Positions 17,432-25,445 of a DNA stretch of 64,000 nucleotides are shown one piece after another; position 1 is the first letter of the stretch, and each line of letters begins with the position of its first letter. The notes beneath the pieces were generated by a model. It was not told the DNA's origin and ran no database searches. It saw only the letters and a list, made by a program, of their open reading frames with translations. Where the stretch lies: assembly GCA_036844945.1 (NCBI GenBank), contig DAIUEV010000008.1:1-64000 (forward strand), in the 5' to 3' direction. Position numbers and translations under genes: made by a program. This stretch comes from Palsa-461 sp036844945 (GTDB taxonomy: Bacteria; Actinomycetota; Acidimicrobiia; Acidimicrobiales; RAAP-2).

Positions 17432-18634
17432 TTAGGCCAGGCGCTCCACGATCATCGCCATCCCTTGTCCGCCACCGACGCACATCGACTCGAGGCCGAC
17501 GGTCTTGCCGGTGTCCTCCAACGCGTTGAGCAGCGTGGTCATGATCCGGGCACCGGTCTGTCCGAACGGGTGGCCGAGCGCGATCGCGCCACCCCTCACG
17601 TTGAGCTTGTTCCAGTCGATGCCGAGATGGCGCGCCGAGGGGATCACCTGCGCCGCGAACGCCTCGTTGATCTCGACGAGGTCGATGTCGTCGATGGTCA
17701 TCGACGCCCGCTTGAGGGTCTGACGGATGGCCTCGACCGGGCCGAGGCCCATGATCTCGGGATTGAGGGCCGAAACGCCGCTGGCCACGATCCGGGCGAG
17801 CGGCGTGATCCCGAGCTCGCGCGCCCGGGCGTCGCTCATGACGACCACGGCCGCGGCGCCGTCGTTGAGCGGGCAGGCGTTGCCGGCGGTGACGGTCCCG
17901 CCCTCCCGGAACACCGGCTTCAGCTGGCTGAGCGCCTCGAGGCTGGTTCCGGGCCGGGGCCCGTCGTCCTTCGTGACAACGGTTCCCGACGGCGTGGTCA
18001 CGGGGATGATCTCGCGCTCGAAGAAGCCGTTGGTCTGGGACTCGACCGCGCGGGTCTGGGAGAGCAGCGCGAACTCGTCCATCTCCCGGCGGCTGACCTT
18101 CTCGGACTCGGCGACGTTCTCGGCGGTCTGGCCCATGGCGATGTACACGTCGGGGAACCCGGACGGGGGGGTCCACGGCTCGGTGACCGCCGGCGCCCGG
18201 GCGGCGGTGCGCGCCTCGGCGTCGGCGAAGGCTTGGTTGTGGGGGCCGGTGTCGGAGGCCCCGTGCAGGTACCGGCTGACCGTTTCCACCCCGGCGGCCA
18301 CGAACACGTCACCCTCTCCGGCGCGGATGGCGTGCGCGGCCATCCGAATCGTCTGCAGCGAGGAGGAGCAATACCGGTTCACGGTGACCCCCGGCACGTC
18401 GATACCCGCGAGGATCCCGGCCACCCGGGCGATGTTGTAGCCCGACTCGCCCGCCGGCTGCGCGCAGCCGACGATGACGTCCTCGACGGTCGCGGCGTCA
18501 AGCGTCGGGACCTTTCTCAGTACCTCCCCGATGGTGAGGGCGAGCAGGTCGTCGGGTCGGCACTCGACGAGCGATCCCTTGTTAGCGCGGCCGATCGGGG
18601 TGCGTCCGGTCGCGACGATGACGGCTTCAGGCAT
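17432..18634 (-). CDS. Acetyl-CoA C-acyltransferase (thiolase)
   Basis: A 400-aa type II thiolase that cleaves 3-ketoacyl-CoA or condenses acyl-CoA. Seen: the nucleophilic cysteine in NRYCSSSLQ (usual form NRFCSSGLQ, so a Gly-to-Ser change beside the site), the NEAFAAQ region, the catalytic histidine in GGAIALGHPFGQTGAR and the second cysteine in CVGGGQGMA. ATG 18634 has AGGAGGG (complement of 18638-18644) just upstream. It probably serves beta-oxidation, as FadA-type enzymes do; no FadB partner is in the window. It appears monocistronic. Confidence 0.92.
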   Translation of the reverse strand: MPEAVIVATGRTPIGRANKGSLVECRPDDLLALTIGEVLRKVPTLDAATVEDVIVGCAQPAGESGYNIARVAGILAGIDVPGVTVNRYCSSSLQTIRMAAHAIRAGEGDVFVAAGVETVSRYLHGASDTGPHNQAFADAEARTAARAPAVTEPWTPPSGFPDVYIAMGQTAENVAESEKVSRREMDEFALLSQTRAVESQTNGFFEREIIPVTTPSGTVVTKDDGPRPGTSLEALSQLKPVFREGGTVTAGNACPLNDGAAAVVVMSDARARELGITPLARIVASGVSALNPEIMGLGPVEAIRQTLKRASMTIDDIDLVEINEAFAAQVIPSARHLGIDWNKLNVRGGAIALGHPFGQTGARIMTTLLNALEDTGKTVGLESMCVGGGQGMAMIVERLA

Positions 18635-18724
18635 CGGCCCTCCTTCGCCCGGACAGCCGGCATGTCCGGGTCCGCGGTCTTTGGAGGCTAGCTGTCGACT
18701 CGACAGCCCCCGACGGGCGACCGC

Positions 18725-19276
18725 TCAGGACCAGAGCAGATCGGAGAGCGCGACGCAGAGGCCCTGGATCTCCAGTGCGGTCCGTTCGAAGGCGACCAGC
18801 GGGGACCCCGCGGGATCGGCCACGTCGTCGGCATCGGACTCACCGAGGAGCTCGGAGCGGTTCCTTCCGACTCCCACACGAGCCAACCACGCCCCCAGAT
18901 CCTCATGTTGCCGGCGCGAGCCGGCGATCCCGCCCCGCCGGACGAGCTCCTTCAGCGTGAAGCTTCTGCCCCAGCCGCCAGGCAGCCGGACCACGAGCTC
19001 GCGCACGTGCTCGCGGGCCATCCCGACGACCAAGTCGGCTCCTGCCACCAGCTCATCGGTGACCTGCAGGCTTCGGAACCGCGGGAGCTCCGGATCGTCG
19101 AACCCGAGGCCGACCAGTGCCTCCTTCGTCTCTCGGGGGAGCGGTGCGCCGCCCGGGAGCAGCCCAGCGGATGAGATCTGGGCACGGACGCCGCGGCGGT
19201 TCGCCAGTGTTGACAACATCACCTGGGCCATCGGCGAGCGATGTTGGTTTCCCGTGCAGACGAACAGGATTCGAAT
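18725..19276 (-). CDS. Low-molecular-weight protein-tyrosine phosphatase, non-standard start
   Basis: LMW-PTP family. The catalytic P-loop CTGNQHRS (CX5R-S) and its leading strand RILFVCTGN lie upstream of the only canonical start, ATG 19231, which would begin after the active site. Reading back, the frame stays open to a TGA inside the sortase gene and contains no ATG, GTG or TTG. The family-typical beginning 'MRILFVCTGN' would start at ATT 19276; CTG 19267 is the alternative. The general-acid region appears as VADPAGSP near the C-terminus. With the upstream start the protein is 183 aa. It lies 37 bp after the sortase stop, so translation may be coupled. The role may be dephosphorylation of envelope-glycan kinases, which is speculative. 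Confidence 0.75.
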   Translation of the reverse strand: MRILFVCTGNQHRSPMAQVMLSTLANRRGVRAQISSAGLLPGGAPLPRETKEALVGLGFDDPELPRFRSLQVTDELVAGADLVVGMAREHVRELVVRLPGGWGRSFTLKELVRRGGIAGSRRQHEDLGAWLARVGVGRNRSELLGESDADDVADPAGSPLVAFERTALEIQGLCVALSDLLWS

Positions 19277-19313
19277 CGGCCGAGTGTACCGACGCCGTTT
19301 CCCGGTCCTCGAA

Positions 19314-20261
19314 CTAGAAGCTCGCCGGCAGCAGCGGCGTCACGCTCTGGAAGAAGACGAACAGGAGCGCGAGGAAGGCGAGCCCTCCGACGAATCCGAG
19401 GGCCAGGCGGGCCGGCCAACGCCGCCAGAGGAGCATCGCCAGCCAGATCGTGGCGGCGAGGCCCGCCGCGGCCACCCCCCAACCGGTCGCCGGCCACGGC
19501 GAGCCGTTGGTCCCGGCAAGCTCGGCCACTGGTGGCCGCGTGGCGCGCCCGCGGGGGGTCGGATCGGCGGTGGTCTTCGGCGGCACTGGCGCGGGCGGCG
19601 TGACCAGGGTGGCCTGCACCACGAGGCGCTGGGCGGCGCTGTAGCGGGGGTTGCAGGTCGTGAGCGTGAGCGTCGGCACCGCGGTCGGCTGGAGCACGGC
19701 GAGATCGCTCGGTGTGACCACCGTCACCGTGCTGACGTCGTATTCGAATCGGCCCTGCGTGGTGGTGATGTAGATCGGGTCCCCGGCCGTGAGTTTGTCG
19801 AGATCGAAGAAGGGATGGAGATAGGTGGTGCGGTGGCCGGCGATCGCGGCGTTGCCCGGTTGGCCCGGCAACGGGCTGTTGTCGTAGTGCCCCGGCCCCA
19901 GTTCGAGATCTGAGGTGGTCGTGCCCTGCACGACAACGAAGTTGATAGCGATCGCAGGGATCTCGATCGTCCCGACTGGCTGCCCGTCGGCCGGGGCAAC
20001 TCCGGGGGCGGTGGCCACGCCGCGTGTCGGTTCGGTCGTCGTCGTGGTCGGCCCCGAGACCGAGGTAGTTGTCTGTGAGTGCGGCGTGTGGTGATGGCCG
20101 GCCGCGGCGAGCTCTTGATCGAACTGTCGCCGAAGAGCCTCTTGGTGGAAGCGAGTCGTGATGCTCGTCCCCCAGAGTTGGTACGCGACGAACAGCAGGA
20201 CAAGGACGCCGAAGGCGAAGATCGCGACACCGATCCGGGCAATCAGTCGACGCCAGGACAC
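19314..20261 (-). CDS. Sortase, class E-like
   Basis: Membrane-anchored transpeptidase of 315 aa from GTG 20261. One N-terminal span (LIARIGVAIFAFGVLVLLF) is followed by a Thr-rich linker and a sortase beta-barrel with the catalytic His in AIAGHRTT and Cys-Arg in TLTTCNPRYSAAQRL. Unusually, a second hydrophobic stretch after the catalytic domain (LAATIWLAMLLWRRW onward) gives two C-terminal spans, a feature of some actinobacterial class E sortases. Its likely substrate, the LPLTG protein, is the next gene on the opposite strand. The frame stays open to 20381, but those 40 residues are not protein-like. Confidence 0.85.
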   Translation of the reverse strand: MSWRRLIARIGVAIFAFGVLVLLFVAYQLWGTSITTRFHQEALRRQFDQELAAAGHHHTPHSQTTTSVSGPTTTTTEPTRGVATAPGVAPADGQPVGTIEIPAIAINFVVVQGTTTSDLELGPGHYDNSPLPGQPGNAAIAGHRTTYLHPFFDLDKLTAGDPIYITTTQGRFEYDVSTVTVVTPSDLAVLQPTAVPTLTLTTCNPRYSAAQRLVVQATLVTPPAPVPPKTTADPTPRGRATRPPVAELAGTNGSPWPATGWGVAAAGLAATIWLAMLLWRRWPARLALGFVGGLAFLALLFVFFQSVTPLLPASF

Positions 20262-20969
20262 AACGCATCGTAACGGTCGCGTGCGCTGCTGGCCGTCGCG
20301 GCCGGAATCGGGGCCAGGTTCGCCGTGTATCCGACCGGCACGAATGTCTTCGATCGCGCAAGACTGTCGTGTCCGCGGCAACCTTCCCGGTGGTGAAGGA
20401 TGCGCTCGCAGCGGGGATGCGCCGAGTCGTCATCGACAGCCCGGCCGGCCCGGGCTTCCCGGAGGGGGCCAACCGGAGCTCGGTGACCCGCCACGGTCCG
20501 CTCTCGTCCTCGGCACTGCTCGACCGGAGGGCGCGACCGGGCCAGCTCGGAAACCGAACTCGAGGCGCGCACCTGCTTCCCGTCCGTCGACGTGCCCTTG
20601 AACGGGTCGGTCCCCGGTCTGACTCCCGGCTCGTCGGCCGGGTGGGCCCGGGCCCGGACCTTTCGATGGCCGTCCGGCTCCGACCGACCGCCAACCCCCG
20701 CGGGTAGGTCGAGGTCGCCCCGGCCGGACCCATGGCTCCCGCCGAGGGCGACGGGATCGCCGGCTGGACACTCAGTGCGGCAGTGCGCCAGCACCGGAAA
20801 TTTCGCCTCCGTCGGCGAGTCAACGGCTCAACCACTCGCCGTGGTCGGGCAGTCCGATCGATTAGTAAGAAATGACTGCGCTCCCAGGGCCTCCCGGTCG
20901 TCTCCTATCGACCATCCACCAAAAGCGCTGATAGCCAGCTGTATCTTTTGGTAATCCAGGGAGGTTGTT
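20262..20969. other. Intergenic region, sortase / LPLTG gene
   Basis: This 708-bp divergent spacer holds no gene I can support. An open frame at 20369-20707 (+) and its antisense have no recognisable domain or ribosome-binding site. The last 120 bp are distinctly more AT-rich than the surroundings and should contain the LPLTG gene promoter; an inverted repeat lies at 20918-20952. Confidence 0.5.
20918..20952 (+). promoter_or_regulatory. Inverted repeat in leader of LPLTG protein gene
   Basis: ACCAAAAG (20918-20925) and CTTTTGGT (20945-20952) form an 8-bp perfect inverted repeat with a 19-nt spacer. It ends 5 nt before the AGGGAGG Shine-Dalgarno (20958-20964). It could be an operator or an RNA hairpin controlling access to the ribosome-binding site. 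Confidence 0.45.
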
Positions 20970-21773
20970 ATGAAGCACAAGCTGGCATTTGTCGCGGCTG
21001 TCGCAGCGATTGGCCTGATCTTTACCACCCCGGCATTCGCCAACGGCTCGGGTAGCGCGCCCGTAGTGGCCACCAACTCCGACTCGACGGGCCCCGGCGG
21101 CTCACTGACGGTGACCGGCAACAACTTCTACCCCGGCGAGGAGATCACCCTCGAGCTCTACAGCGACCCGGTCGCGATCGGCCAGACCAACGCCGACTCT
21201 GCCGGAAGCTTCTCGATCGTGGTCACCATCCCCACCGACGCCACCCCGGGGAGCCACTCCATCGTCGCCAACGGCTCGAGCGGTGACTCGGCCAATACCG
21301 CGATCGTCGTGACCGGGACGAACGACCCCGTGGCGCCCAACTCCGGGACGACCGACCCCGTGGTCACCACGTCCAGCTCGCCCGGCCCCGGCGGCTCGCT
21401 GACGGTGACCGGCAACAACTTCCGCGCCGGCGAGGAGATCACCGTCGAGCTCTACAGCGACCCGGTCGCGGTCGGCCAGACCAACGCCGACTCCACCGGA
21501 AGCTTCTCGATCGTGGTCACCATCCCCACCGACGTCACCCCGGGGAGCCATTCCATCGTCGCCAACGGCTCGAGCGGTGACTCGGCCAACACCGCGATCG
21601 TCGTGACCGGGACGATCGTCTCTGTGACCGCGAAGATCGTCCCCGCGGCCTCCAAGTCGGGACTGCCCCTCACCGGGGCGAACATCGCAATGGTGAGCGA
21701 GGTAGGCGTCCTGGCAATGGCGTTGGGCGGGATGCTGATTGTCAGCACTCGCCGCCCGCGGAGGACCGCGTAG
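20970..21773 (+). CDS. LPXTG-anchored surface protein with two repeat domains
   Basis: A 267-aa secreted protein. It has a signal peptide (about 1-24, cleavage near TPAFA-NG), two Ig-like repeat domains (about residues 40-118 and 138-216) that are about 95% identical in DNA, a short linker, and a C-terminal sorting signal: LPLTG at about 232, a hydrophobic segment and the basic tail RRPRRTA. The repeats contain SLTVTGNNF and TPGSHSIVANG, typical of IPT/TIG-like beta-sandwiches. Anchoring is presumably by the adjacent sortase. The Shine-Dalgarno AGGGAGG is well placed before ATG 20970. The function may be adhesion or a surface layer, which cannot be determined. Confidence 0.88.
   Translation: MKHKLAFVAAVAAIGLIFTTPAFANGSGSAPVVATNSDSTGPGGSLTVTGNNFYPGEEITLELYSDPVAIGQTNADSAGSFSIVVTIPTDATPGSHSIVANGSSGDSANTAIVVTGTNDPVAPNSGTTDPVVTTSSSPGPGGSLTVTGNNFRAGEEITVELYSDPVAVGQTNADSTGSFSIVVTIPTDVTPGSHSIVANGSSGDSANTAIVVTGTIVSVTAKIVPAASKSGLPLTGANIAMVSEVGVLAMALGGMLIVSTRRPRRTA
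21090..21321 (+). repeat. Tandem repeat unit 1 in LPLTG protein
   Basis: A 232-bp unit matching 21384-21615 at 294-bp (98-codon) offset, with about 11 mismatches by eye. It codes for the first Ig-like surface domain. Confidence 0.85.
21384..21615 (+). repeat. Tandem repeat unit 2 in LPLTG protein
   Basis: Second 232-bp copy, about 95% identical to 21090-21321. The intervening 62 bp code a variable linker (NDPVAPNSGTTDPVV region). Copy number may vary between strains. Confidence 0.85.
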
Positions 21774-22195
21774 GTCCTAGCAACTGGTGGGCCCGACGCG
21801 GGTCATCGGCTCTGCACACGAGCCCTCTCCAGTCGGACCCGAGGCGCCCGGTTTCGAATCGGGCGAGGCTGCAACCAGGCTGGGCTTTCGCAGCCTCGAG
21901 CACATGAGGCGGGCTGAGCGAACGACCGCTCAATCTCGTCCAATCCTCAACCCGCGACGGAACTCTTGCGGTCGGGGCGAACACCGGGTTGATATGGCGG
22001 CGAGGACCTGCAGGGAGGTTCGAAGGTTGGCCTCGGACGGTTCCAGTTCGGCCATCTCGCCCCTGGCACTCTCTCGGCGCGATCTCTGCCCCACACACAC
22101 ACCGACCGGGTTGGCGACATGGACGTGATCGGACCATCGAGGGCGACCGGCACGCAGGCCGCGGGCATCGGCCCGCATCGAGCCTCCTAGATCGC
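21774..22195. other. Convergent intergenic region with hairpins
   Basis: This 422-bp spacer between the LPLTG gene and the LCP gene has no gene I can support. It holds two adjacent inverted repeats at 21845-21898 and otherwise nothing recognisable. Confidence 0.5.
21845..21898. terminator. Pair of hairpins downstream of LPLTG gene
   Basis: CGCCCG (21845-21850) pairs with CGGGCG (21860-21865), and CGAGGCTGC (21864-21872) pairs with GCAGCCTCG (21890-21898). The two stems overlap by two bases. They lie about 70 bp after the LPLTG stop, a plausible termination zone, but there is no T-run. The loop TTTCGAATC resembles a tRNA T-loop by chance. Confidence 0.4.
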
Positions 22196-23932
22196 TCAGG
22201 GCCCCTCGGCCCCGGTGACGGTGCAGGATCGAGGGTCCCAGGGGGCGAGCGCCTGGACCGGCTGAGTGGGCGCCGCGAAGTCCGGGACCGTGGTCGTCGT
22301 GGTGGTGGGAGGCACGGTCGTCGTGGTCGTCGTGGTCGTCGCGGGAGGCACGGTCGTCGTGGTCGTCGTCGCGGGGTGATGGCGGTGGCGCGGGGGACTC
22401 GTCGTGGTCGTGCTGACGGGCGGCGGGGCCGGCGGGTTCACGGCGAAGTCCGTCCCCGTGATCACCGTCACTTGGGCGCCAGACGAGGCGGCCGCCGAAC
22501 CCGCCTGCCCGGCCGGGGCCAGCGCCATGATCACCTGGCCCGAGAGTGAGCGGGCGACCGCTTGGGCAGCGGCCTCCTCGGCCGGCGTGTCGGGTCCGTA
22601 CTCCACGACCGTCTCGGCCTGCTCGCCCACCGGTTCGACGTTGGACAGGGAGACGACGTTGAAGCCCAGCGCCTTCAGCCCCGCCTCGGCGTCCTGGCCA
22701 GCCGCCTCGACCCCCGAGCCGTCCTCGACCGCGACCGAGATAGCACCGGGGGCGGGGAGGGTCGAGCCGTCGATGGTGTCGACGTCGGGGGCGGTTCCGA
22801 GGAACTGGTCGATCACGGCGAAGTCCTGCGGTTCGGAGGGGAACTCGACGTTCCCGTAGCCACCGCCCTTGTAGGAGTACTGGTTGATGGAGCTCTCCAT
22901 CACCGGAACCGTCAACTGCGGTGCGCCGAACGGGTTGAGGCCGTGGAAGGAGAGGACGAGGTGCACCATGTGGGCGGTGGACATCGAGTTGTCGATCGTG
23001 AGGTCGGGGGCGATGCTCGAGATCAGCTGCGCATCGGTGATCGGGTTCCCGAGACCCTTCTGCGCGACGGCCGCCGCGAGCACCCGCAGGAACTCGTGGT
23101 CGCGGCGGATTCGGGCGAGGTCGCTCTCGCCCTCCTGTGGCCAGAAGGCCGGATCGCTCGTCGTCACGCCGGTGCCCTTGTACTGGAGGTGCCGGGCCCT
23201 GACCACCTGGAGCGCTATGAAGCCGTCGAGGTGGATGCAGCCGGGGGTCTGGACGTTGAGCCCCGAGTAGGCGTCGTAGATGGGCTCGGGGAAGTACATC
23301 GACACACCGCCGAGCGCGTCGACAACGCTCGCGAAGGTGTCGAAATTCAGCTCGACGTAGTGCTGGATCGGGATCCCAAGGTCCTCCTCGATCGCGGCCA
23401 CCAGCTGGCTCGGTCCCTGGTAGAGAGCCGCGTCGATCTTGTTCGCCCCGGTGCTCCGCGCGTTCGGGACGAACAGGTCGCGTGGGATCGAGAGGACACC
23501 GACAGTCTTCTTGGCCGCGTCGAGGTGCAGGATCATGATGACGTCGCTGTTGACGCCGGTCACCCCCTGCGAACACAACCCGTAGACGGGGTTCTGCACC
23601 TTGAGCGCGCAGCGGGAGGTCGACCCGACCATGAGGATGTTCTCGGTCCCGACGTCGACACCTTTCTTCGGGGCCGGCTTTAGGTGATGCACCGCGATCC
23701 GGTGGACCTGGGCGTTCAGATAGATGAGATAGCCGCCCACCGAACCGACCAACAGGACAAGCACGAGGGCGACGATCGAGAGGCCGCGCCGCAGCTTCCA
23801 ATGCTTGCGGGCCCTGACGCGCGCTCGACGACGGCTGCGCCTTGTACTTCGCGTTGCCGCGTGCCGGGGGCCTTCCGATCTACGGGGGCTCTCAGGCTCC
23901 GTTGGCGCTCCGGTGGAGCCGGTGTCGGTCAC
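22196..23932 (-). CDS. LytR-CpsA-Psr (LCP) family glycopolymer ligase
   Basis: A 578-aa membrane-anchored LCP protein, a family that attaches glycopolymers from lipid carriers to peptidoglycan outside the membrane. Layout: a basic cytoplasmic N-terminus, a TM at about 50-72, and the LCP catalytic domain at about 95-290 with GVNSDVIMILHLD, SIPRDLFV, NKIDAA and the Arg-rich VVRARHLQYK. A LytR_C domain follows at about 390-480 (AISVAVEDGSGVEAAG), then a Pro/Thr tail from repetitive GT-rich DNA (about 22270-22400). The start is GTG 23932. It follows the riboflavin synthase gene by 30 bp on the same strand. It pairs logically with the glycosyltransferases at the window's left end. Confidence 0.9.
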   Translation of the reverse strand: MTDTGSTGAPTEPESPRRSEGPRHAATRSTRRSRRRARVRARKHWKLRRGLSIVALVLVLLVGSVGGYLIYLNAQVHRIAVHHLKPAPKKGVDVGTENILMVGSTSRCALKVQNPVYGLCSQGVTGVNSDVIMILHLDAAKKTVGVLSIPRDLFVPNARSTGANKIDAALYQGPSQLVAAIEEDLGIPIQHYVELNFDTFASVVDALGGVSMYFPEPIYDAYSGLNVQTPGCIHLDGFIALQVVRARHLQYKGTGVTTSDPAFWPQEGESDLARIRRDHEFLRVLAAAVAQKGLGNPITDAQLISSIAPDLTIDNSMSTAHMVHLVLSFHGLNPFGAPQLTVPVMESSINQYSYKGGGYGNVEFPSEPQDFAVIDQFLGTAPDVDTIDGSTLPAPGAISVAVEDGSGVEAAGQDAEAGLKALGFNVVSLSNVEPVGEQAETVVEYGPDTPAEEAAAQAVARSLSGQVIMALAPAGQAGSAAASSGAQVTVITGTDFAVNPPAPPPVSTTTTSPPRHRHHPATTTTTTVPPATTTTTTTTVPPTTTTTTVPDFAAPTQPVQALAPWDPRSCTVTGAEGP

Positions 23933-23962
23933 GTACCGTCGTTGCGGCGGATGGTCGGCCGC

Positions 23963-24439
23963 TCAAGCTTCGAGCGGGCCTACGTCGTCGAACCCCTGGC
24001 GAATGCCCTTCCCGGCCCGTCGAATCAGCTGGTCGGGTTCGTAGAGCATCCAGAACGCGTTCCGGGCGTGTTTGCGAGATCGGTTACGGCAGACCTCGGC
24101 GAGAACGGTGGGGTCGTCGCTCTCATCTTCGTGGACGAACACTTCGAGGATCGGGGTATTCGTCATCAACTGAGCCAGCATGATTCCCTGCGACGCTTCG
24201 TGCGCACAGGTCTTGTCGATCGGCGCGCGACCCGGCATTCCCAATGCGATGACAATGCGGCATCGCTCGATCTCGATCATCTGTTTTGCGGCGACTGCCA
24301 AATCCTTGAAACCGGGTACGGTCCGACGAATCGTTTCAAACCGCTCACCGTGACCTGGGCACTCGGCGAGCTCGGCTAACGCTTCGGCACCCATGTCGAA
24401 TCTCGCGAACATGGTATCGACGACCCCAATCACGTCCAC
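23963..24439 (-). CDS. ribC: Riboflavin synthase, archaeal type
   Basis: A 158-aa protein matching the archaeal riboflavin synthase family, which is related to lumazine synthase and not to bacterial RibE. It converts two 6,7-dimethyl-8-ribityllumazine into riboflavin plus the pyrimidinedione. Seen: the N-terminal GVVDTMFARFDMG, TVPGFKDLAVAAK, VIALGMPG, CAHEASQGIMLAQLMT, the acidic VFVHEDE and C-terminal ARNAF plus GIRQGFDD. The length is typical. Third codon positions hold more A/T than in neighbouring genes, suggesting transfer. The start is GTG 24439, with GGGAGA about 13 nt upstream. No other riboflavin genes are in the window. Confidence 0.85.
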   Translation of the reverse strand: MDVIGVVDTMFARFDMGAEALAELAECPGHGERFETIRRTVPGFKDLAVAAKQMIEIERCRIVIALGMPGRAPIDKTCAHEASQGIMLAQLMTNTPILEVFVHEDESDDPTVLAEVCRNRSRKHARNAFWMLYEPDQLIRRAGKGIRQGFDDVGPLEA

Positions 24440-24806
24440 TGGAGAGAGTCTCCCACTCTGGCCGTGAGCAGGTCATCTGGCGGGCCTTTCGGGAGGGACA
24501 ACGGGGATCGCCCACGCGTTCTAGTCGGGGATCCCCCCGGTGCTCTCGATTGCCGGTGGTGGCGATGGGCGCTCCCGGGGTGGAGCACTTCAGTGTCCTT
24601 CCGAAGGCATGAAGCGGGCTGGCCCTGCATGGGTTATTCGACCACCGATTTCCCTCAGGCTGCCGGCCAATTCCCGGGCGATAGCCAGGATTCGAGTTGC
24701 CGGGTACTGGACCAAAACGGGTCGCCCCGGGGGATCCTGTGTCCGGGCGCTTCTGCTGCTCACCACCGGCGACGAGACCGTCCGTGCCCGGACCCTCAGG
24801 ACGTCG
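24440..24806. other. Intergenic region upstream of ribC
   Basis: A 367-bp spacer between the ribC start and the end of the secreted six-cysteine protein gene. It should hold the ribC promoter. I found no FMN-riboswitch motif on either strand and no supported gene. Confidence 0.45.
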
Positions 24807-25373
24807 TCAGCAGCTCCCGTAGGGATCGATCGGCCGGGTGAACTCTCCGAGGTCGTCCGACCAACTATTCGAGTTGTAGGCCTCGTTCATGTATGCAGCA
24901 GCGCAGGGGTCGTTGATCGCGATCACGTGTTGGCCCGAACAGAGGCCTGCAATGTTCACGCACGTCATTGCCTCGTGCCCGTCGGCGTACCCGGGGCACT
25001 CGAAAGTGAACTCGGGGTTCGCGTTCGCCGACAAATACGCGAGCGCCGCGGCACAGCCGTAGTTCGAGGGCTCAGGAGCCGGGTTCGGGCTCGCCTCGGG
25101 GGCGGGTGCCTGCTGCGCCGGGGCCGGCGCGGGCGCGGGCGGTGGAACCGTCGTCGAAGGTGGCGAAACCGGGACGGTGGTTGTGGTGGTCTCCGGCAGC
25201 GTGGTCGGGGTCGTAGTCGTGGAGATGACCTCGGATGGCTTCGACGACCCCGACGGGGTGGCGGTTCCGGGTCTCGCGCCAGATCCGAAGGCAGCGGTCC
25301 CGAACAGCAATGCCGTCATGAGAAGCGCCGCAGTGGCTAGTCCAAGCACACGACGCCGACCCGTCGTTTCCAT
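24807..25373 (-). CDS. Secreted protein with Pro/Thr linker and six-cysteine domain
   Basis: A 188-aa protein I do not recognise. It has a basic start, a signal-peptide-like span (about 8-32, VLGLATAALLMTALLFGTAAF), a Ser/Thr/Pro-rich linker (about 38-100) and a compact C-terminal domain of ~85 residues. That domain has six cysteines (YGC, FEC, MTC, GLC, DPC and the terminal SC), enough for three disulfides. No catalytic motif is evident. The linker suggests a domain held away from the cell wall. The gene lies behind a c-di-GMP-I riboswitch, so its expression is expected to follow c-di-GMP. The Shine-Dalgarno-like GGGAAGA lies about 7 nt before ATG 25373. Confidence 0.75.
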   Translation of the reverse strand: METTGRRRVLGLATAALLMTALLFGTAAFGSGARPGTATPSGSSKPSEVISTTTTPTTLPETTTTTVPVSPPSTTVPPPAPAPAPAQQAPAPEASPNPAPEPSNYGCAAALAYLSANANPEFTFECPGYADGHEAMTCVNIAGLCSGQHVIAINDPCAAAYMNEAYNSNSWSDDLGEFTRPIDPYGSC

Positions 25374-25390
25374 CTTGCGCTCTTCCCTGT

Positions 25391-25407
25391 CTGCTCTCAG
25401 GGAGCAG
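25391..25407 (-). promoter_or_regulatory. Expression-platform hairpin before the ribosome-binding site
   Basis: On the minus strand CTGCTC, a 5-nt loop and GAGCAG form a 6-bp stem. It sits between the riboswitch aptamer and the GGGAAGA ribosome-binding site of the secreted protein gene. There is no T-run, so translational rather than transcriptional control is more likely. Confidence 0.4.
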
Positions 25408-25445
25408 CCGGGTGGCGCCTCAGGTCAGCGCTGGCTCGCGCGGCA

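Noticed and set aside
20369..20707. Plus-strand open frame in the sortase spacer
   Set aside because: No ribosome-binding site, domain or homology signal; it breaks into low-complexity sequence after ~45 residues.
21846..21865. tRNA T-arm-like sequence (TTTCGAATC loop)
   Set aside because: No acceptor, D or anticodon arm can be formed around it; it is a simple hairpin loop.
22270..22400. Short GT-rich repeats as a CRISPR-like or tandem-repeat array
   Set aside because: They code the Thr-rich tail of the LCP protein (repeated ACC/ACG/GTC codons on the minus strand); there are no spacers.
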